Of a stretch of DNA of 64,000 bases, positions 60,207 through 64,000 are shown one piece after another (position 1 is the first letter of the stretch; each line of letters starts with the position of its first letter). The notes under the pieces were generated by a model. That model worked only from the letters and a program-made list of their open reading frames with translations. It had not been told where the DNA came from and did no database searches. A program made the translations under genes and the position numbers. This DNA is from Novosphingopyxis iocasae (lineage in GTDB: Bacteria > Pseudomonadota > Alphaproteobacteria > Sphingomonadales > Sphingomonadaceae), in assembly GCF_014334095.1 (NCBI RefSeq), contig NZ_CP060495.1, forward strand, positions 2,852,501 through 2,916,500, given 5' to 3'.

Positions 60207-60731
60207 ATGTTCTTTCCCGATGATATCTGGCTCGACGTTCTACTCCGCGGAACGATACTGACGATCATTGCGCTGTTGTTCGTTGTATTCACGATTCGCA
60301 TCGTGGGTCTGCGCAGCCTTTCCAAGATGACCAATTTCGACTTCGTATCGACAGTCGCGACCGGCTCGCTGCTGGCGAGCGCGGCGACGGTGAGTGAATG
60401 GCCTGCTTTCGTGCAGTGCCTTGTAGCCATCGTGTTCTTGTTCGCAGGGCAGTTTGTGCTCGCGAAAATGCGCAAGGGCACGGACGATATCGAGAATGTG
60501 CTCAGCAACAAGCCGCGCCTGTTGATGCGCGACGGGGTGATGAACGAAGAGGCGCTGAAGGCGGCGCGCGTAACAAAAAGCGATGTGATCGCCAAGCTGC
60601 GCGAGAGCAATGCGCTCGATTTCGATAAGGTACGCGCGGTGATCCTCGAATCGACCGGCGACATCTCGGTCCTGCACGGCGATCATTTCGACGATCGCCT
60701 GCTGGAGAATGTACGCGGCTTTGACGACTGA
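60207..60731 (+). CDS. DUF421 (YetF/YcaP-type) membrane protein
   Basis: The 174-residue product has three N-terminal membrane helices (TILTIIALLFVVFTIRIVGL, then around STVATGSLLASA and CLVAIVFLFAGQFVLA) and a cytosolic alpha/beta domain (NKPRLLMRDGVMNEEALKAA, ending VLHGDHFDDRLLENVRGFDD). This is the YetF/DUF421 layout. ATG 60207 is chosen because the longer frame reads through the repeat element. The function of the family is unknown, though it is linked to envelope stress in some species. Confidence 0.88.
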   Translation: MFFPDDIWLDVLLRGTILTIIALLFVVFTIRIVGLRSLSKMTNFDFVSTVATGSLLASAATVSEWPAFVQCLVAIVFLFAGQFVLAKMRKGTDDIENVLSNKPRLLMRDGVMNEEALKAARVTKSDVIAKLRESNALDFDKVRAVILESTGDISVLHGDHFDDRLLENVRGFDD

Positions 60732-60870
60732 CGAAGTCCGTCGGCGTTACAATTTGCGACAATTTCGCCCGTCGTCGGCAAACTTGCGCGACATATCTTC
60801 TCTATTCCGGCCACTGTGACGAGACCCCTGCAAGGGTCTGTCCGTTCAACGGATGGAATTGGAGTAGAGT

Positions 60871-61587
60871 ATGATGAAGAAATCGATCCTTTTGGGCGGC
60901 GCGGCGCTTCTGGCGACGGCGACCGCCGCTTTCGCTCAGGGCAGCCCGCGCGATCAGGCGCCTGCCAACCGTGCCGAGGTTGCCGCCAAGGTGGATGCGC
61001 GCTTCGCCAAGATGGACGCCAATAGCGACGGTGTTGTCGATCAGGCCGATCGCGCGGCCCGGATGCAGCAGCGGTTTGCCGCGCTCGATACGGACAATAA
61101 TGGCGAACTCACCCAGGCTGAGCTGAAGGCCGGGCGCGATGCAATGCGCGCGAAACGGCAGGAGCGCCGTGCCGAGCGGCGCGCGAATCGCCCGGAGCCG
61201 ACCGCCGAGCAGAAGCAGAAATGGGCCGAGCGCCGTGCAGCGCGCGGTGAGCGCAAGGGCGAGCGAGGCGCGAAGCGGTTCGCGGCGCTGGACAAGGACG
61301 GCAATGGCGCGCTCAGTCTCGCCGAGTTCACGGATCGTCCGGCGCGCGGCGATCGCGCGGAAGCAGCGGGCAAGCGCGGCGGCGGGCATCATCGCGGCGC
61401 GATGCGCATGATGAAAAGGGCTGACGCAAATCGGGACGGTGCGCTTTCTTTGCAAGAAATGCGTAACGCGGCTCTTGCACGTTTCGACAAGGTCGATACG
61501 GACGGCGACGGAACCATCTCCGCCGCCGAGCGCGAGGCGGCTCGCGATGCGCGCAAGGCGCGCCGGGCCCAGCGTCAGGCCGGCTGA
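60871..61587 (+). CDS. Secreted protein with five EF-hand motifs
   Basis: The 238-residue product has a signal peptide ending TATAAFAQG. It carries five canonical calcium loops: DANSDGVVDQAD, DTDNNGELTQAE, DKDGNGALSLAE, DANRDGALSLQE and DTDGDGTISAAE. Between loops 2 and 3 is a very Arg/Glu-rich helix (MRAKRQERRAERRANRPE). It probably binds calcium in the periplasm. A two-component system follows 124 nt downstream, an arrangement I recall from other sphingomonads, so it may feed a metal or envelope signal to it. Confidence 0.88.
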   Translation: MMKKSILLGGAALLATATAAFAQGSPRDQAPANRAEVAAKVDARFAKMDANSDGVVDQADRAARMQQRFAALDTDNNGELTQAELKAGRDAMRAKRQERRAERRANRPEPTAEQKQKWAERRAARGERKGERGAKRFAALDKDGNGALSLAEFTDRPARGDRAEAAGKRGGGHHRGAMRMMKRADANRDGALSLQEMRNAALARFDKVDTDGDGTISAAEREAARDARKARRAQRQAG

Positions 61588-61711
61588 ACCGGAACGGTGT
61601 CCGCTCATCCTCCCCCCGAGCGTGGCATCGTGGAAGGCGTAGTCCAACTCTTCGGAGAAAGACTGCGCCTTCCGAACCGACCGGCGTCGCAGGCATTATG
61701 CGGCAATTGAT

Positions 61712-62428
61712 ATGAACGGCAGGCGCCACCTTCTGCTCGTCGACGACGAAGCATCGATTCGCGATCCCCTGGCACGCTATCTGGAGCGTCAGGGTTTCCG
61801 CGTGACCGAAGCCGCCAATGCCGCCGCGGCGCGGCAGGCGCTTGGAGCCTATGGCATCGATCTTGTCCTCCTCGACATCATGATGCCCGGTGAAGACGGC
61901 CTAAGCCTGACGCGCCATATCCGGGAGCAGGGCGAAATTCCGGTGATCCTGCTCACCGCCCGGTCCGAGGAGACCGATCGGATCGTGGGGCTGGAAATGG
62001 GCGCGGACGATTATGTGGTGAAACCGTTCAGCCCGCGCGAACTGGTGGCGCGAATCAAGACGATCCTGCGACGCGCGGCGCAGGGGCCGCGGGCGGAACA
62101 AGGCAGCTCCACCGATTATCGCTTCGCCGGTTGGACGCTGAAACCGGCCGAGCAGGAGCTTTATTCCGAGGATGGCACATTGGTGCCGATTTCCAGCGGC
62201 GAATATCGTCTGCTGGAGGCGCTGGTGCAACGGCCCCGGCAGGTACTAAGCCGCGATCAGCTACTCGATCTCACCCAAGGGCGCGAGGCAGGACCTTTCG
62301 ACCGCGCAATCGACAATCAGATCAGCCGGCTGCGCAAGAAGATTGAGGCCGATCCGCGCAATCCCGCGCTCATCAAGACGGTATGGGGCGGGGGATATCG
62401 GTTGGCCGCGGACGTACGCACATCGTGA
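61712..62428 (+). CDS. OmpR-family response regulator
   Basis: The 238-residue product has a receiver domain (LLLVDDEASIRDPLARYLER, phospho-Asp in LVLLDIMMPG, Thr in VILLTA, Lys in VVKPFSPREL) and a winged-helix output domain ending DNQISRLRKKIEADP and TVWGGGYRLAADV. It overlaps the sensor kinase gene by 4 nt (GTGA). Likely targets are envelope or metal-response genes, possibly including the EF-hand gene. Confidence 0.92.
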   Translation: MNGRRHLLLVDDEASIRDPLARYLERQGFRVTEAANAAAARQALGAYGIDLVLLDIMMPGEDGLSLTRHIREQGEIPVILLTARSEETDRIVGLEMGADDYVVKPFSPRELVARIKTILRRAAQGPRAEQGSSTDYRFAGWTLKPAEQELYSEDGTLVPISSGEYRLLEALVQRPRQVLSRDQLLDLTQGREAGPFDRAIDNQISRLRKKIEADPRNPALIKTVWGGGYRLAADVRTS

Positions 62429-63819
62429 GGCTTTTGCGGCGACTGTGGCCCCGCACGCTGGTCGGGCAGATCCTGATGGCGGCGGCGCTGGCATTGGGTT
62501 TCGCGCAGCTCGTCAACTTCACGCTGTTGCTGCGGGCGAGCGATCAGCAGGCGATGACGCAGGCGAGTGCCTTTGCGGGCGGCCGCCTGATTTTTGCCGC
62601 GGATCGCGCGGAGCGGCTGGCCGCGCGCGGCGATCGCCCGTCCGCCCGCCGCCGCGGCAGAAGGGTTATGCCCATGCTCAGCGAAGTTCCGCCGCAACCG
62701 GACGGAGTCCCTCAGCCCGATCTGGCGCTGCGCGTGATGGAGGCCGCGCAAGCGAACGGCACCTCTTTTCGTGCGGTTCGGGTGGAGCGGGTCGATCGGG
62801 ACCATGTGCCGCGGGAACTGCGCCGCCGTCCGGGGCGGCGGGGTTCGCTACGTGAGCGGATGCGCGACGAAGCACCGCGCGCCACTGAGGCGCTGATCGT
62901 ATCCGCGCAGCTTCCCTCCGGCCTGTGGATCAGCACCTCCGCGCCGCTGCCGGTGCGCGGTGCTCCGGCGATCGGCTGGCTAATCCTGCAAACGCTGATC
63001 CTGTATCTGGCGGTGCTCGTGCCGCTCGCTTTTATTGCGCTGCGCGTCACCCGGCCGCTGCGCGCGCTCACCCGCCGCGCCAACGCCTTCACCGCCAGCG
63101 GCGCGGACGAACCGTTTCCCGAGGAGGGGCCTGAGGATTTGCGAAGCTTGATCGTGGCGATGAATGCCATGGAGGCGCGGGTGAGCGCGCTCCTCGGCGA
63201 AAAGGACGTCATGCTGGGAGCGATCGGGCATGATTTGAAAACACCGCTCGCCGCACTGCGGGTGCGCATCGAATCGGTTGAGGACGATGCCGAACGTGGG
63301 CGCATGGCCGAATCGATCGACGAGATGGTCGGTATCCTCGACGATATCCTGATGCTCGCGCGGCTTGGCCGGTCGGGAGAGGAGATGCGGCGTACCGATC
63401 TTGCGGCGCTGGCCGAGACCGTTGTGGAAGAGTTCGTCGATCGCGGCGGCGCAGTGACGCTGGCAGAGCCTGCGGCGCCGGTTACGACCGCGCTGCGTCC
63501 GGTGCTCGTGCGACGCGCGCTGCGCAACCTGATCGGCAATGCGCTGAAATATGGTGGCGCTGCGCGGGTCACGGTGCTGCGAGAGGGCGTGGATACGCTG
63601 GTGCGGATCGAGGATGACGGGCCGGGGATCGATCCGGCGCGCATCGAGGCGATGTTCGAACCGTTCGCCCGTGCCGAGGCCTCGCGCAACCGCGCGACGG
63701 GCGGCAGCGGTCTGGGCCTTACCATCGCTCGCGCGATCGCCCGCGCACATGGCGGCACGGTGACGCTGACGAACCGGGTGGGCGGCGGACTGACGGCGGA
63801 GTTGAGACTGCCGGGCTGA
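62425..63819 (+). CDS. Sensor histidine kinase (EnvZ/CpxA-like)
   Basis: The 464-residue product starts at GTG 62425 inside the regulator's stop. It has two membrane helices (ILMAAALALGFAQLVNFTLL, and LILYLAVLVPLAFIAL) around a short, Arg-rich periplasmic domain of about 145 residues. A HAMP linker (RVTRPLRALTRRANAF) and the kinase core follow: phospho-His in AIGHDLKTPLAALRVRIE, N box LIGNALKYG, G boxes DDGPGID and GGSGLGLTIARAI. The frame from 62383 is a read-in. Confidence 0.92.
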   Translation: MRLLRRLWPRTLVGQILMAAALALGFAQLVNFTLLLRASDQQAMTQASAFAGGRLIFAADRAERLAARGDRPSARRRGRRVMPMLSEVPPQPDGVPQPDLALRVMEAAQANGTSFRAVRVERVDRDHVPRELRRRPGRRGSLRERMRDEAPRATEALIVSAQLPSGLWISTSAPLPVRGAPAIGWLILQTLILYLAVLVPLAFIALRVTRPLRALTRRANAFTASGADEPFPEEGPEDLRSLIVAMNAMEARVSALLGEKDVMLGAIGHDLKTPLAALRVRIESVEDDAERGRMAESIDEMVGILDDILMLARLGRSGEEMRRTDLAALAETVVEEFVDRGGAVTLAEPAAPVTTALRPVLVRRALRNLIGNALKYGGAARVTVLREGVDTLVRIEDDGPGIDPARIEAMFEPFARAEASRNRATGGSGLGLTIARAIARAHGGTVTLTNRVGGGLTAELRLPG

Positions 63820-63927
63820 TCGAAAAGGTCCCAGCATGCGGGCGGACGGGACTCGACCGAGCTCAGCTACGGCCCCCTTGCTTAGAAATTTCATCGCATT
63901 TCGGCCGCGAAACCGCATATTGGCATC

Positions 63928-64000
63928 ATGCCGAGCCCAAGCGACACCGACAGCCTTCCCCCCGCCACTCCCGCAGCGACCGTCGTCATTTTTCGCACCG
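63928..64000 (+). CDS. Start of a NUDIX-like hydrolase gene (cut by window end)
   Basis: ATG 63928 opens a frame reading MPSPSDTDSLPPATPAATVV and IFRT to the end of the window. The P-A-A-T-V-V-I-F-R string is the usual first strand of a group of alphaproteobacterial NUDIX hydrolases. Only 24 residues are visible and the NUDIX box is outside, so the call is tentative. Confidence 0.45.
   Translation, partial: MPSPSDTDSLPPATPAATVVIFRT

Overview
The window looks like a chromosome segment, or a large integrated replicon, of a high-GC alphaproteobacterium of the Sphingomonadales. The basis is two large TonB-dependent receptors with AQ-type signal peptides and an N-terminal IVVTG-like TonB box region, the Ku/LigD pair, divergent regulator-enzyme pairs, and many small families that are common in sphingomonads. 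This is inference from protein style; no rRNA or tRNA gene is present to fix taxonomy.

Layout. 1-6.5 kb: the end of a LysR gene, then a minus-strand defence island. An OLD-family ATPase/nuclease is followed by a chain of overlapping genes: a Pin-like serine recombinase lacking a key arginine, a type II N6-adenine methyltransferase, a BsuBI/PstI-type endonuclease and a small DUF3489-like HTH protein. 6.8-9.5 kb: S1/P1 nuclease, small membrane protein, MarR regulator, conserved small protein, SRAP/YedK protein. 9.6-18.2 kb: plasmid- or ICE-like cargo. It has four minus-strand genes (two of them DEDD exonucleases) with hairpins abutting their ribosome sites, a 9-bp iteron array, two KfrA-like coiled-coil proteins, a small ORF and a MobV relaxase, the last four in a 4-bp-overlap operon. 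18.7-22 kb: ku-ligD (non-homologous end joining). 22-33 kb: a patchwork of oxidoreductases, an epoxide-hydrolase-like protein and a GST, each beside its own TetR, Rrf2 or AraC regulator with visible palindromic operators, plus remnants of an integrase and an IS3 element. 33-42 kb: dctBD two-component system, divergent dctA with a sigma-54 promoter, then a TonB receptor and an SGNH-like lipoprotein. 41.9-42.8 kb: truncated IS3 element.

43-59.9 kb is a coherent catabolic cluster: TonB receptor, ThDP-dependent decarboxylase-like enzyme, Rieske oxygenase with its FNR/2Fe-2S reductase, RidA, two SDRs, VOC protein, two small unknown proteins, alpha/beta hydrolase, cupin, MFS transporter, aldehyde dehydrogenase, aspartate-dehydrogenase-like protein, IclR regulator and an orphan RES-domain protein. 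Related GTTTG-N-CAAAC palindromes lie in front of several of its transcription units, so the IclR protein may control the whole set. The substrate is not identifiable from sequence; the enzyme set fits an amino- or imino-containing organic compound.

60-64 kb: DUF421 membrane protein, a secreted five-EF-hand protein, an OmpR-type response regulator with its kinase, and the start of a NUDIX-like gene.

A ~155-bp element occurs twice in the same orientation (about 18.2 and 60.0 kb) at roughly 89% identity. Its differences largely preserve potential stem-loops. Together with the unassigned catabolic cluster and the recombinase-led restriction operon, it is the most promising lead in the window.
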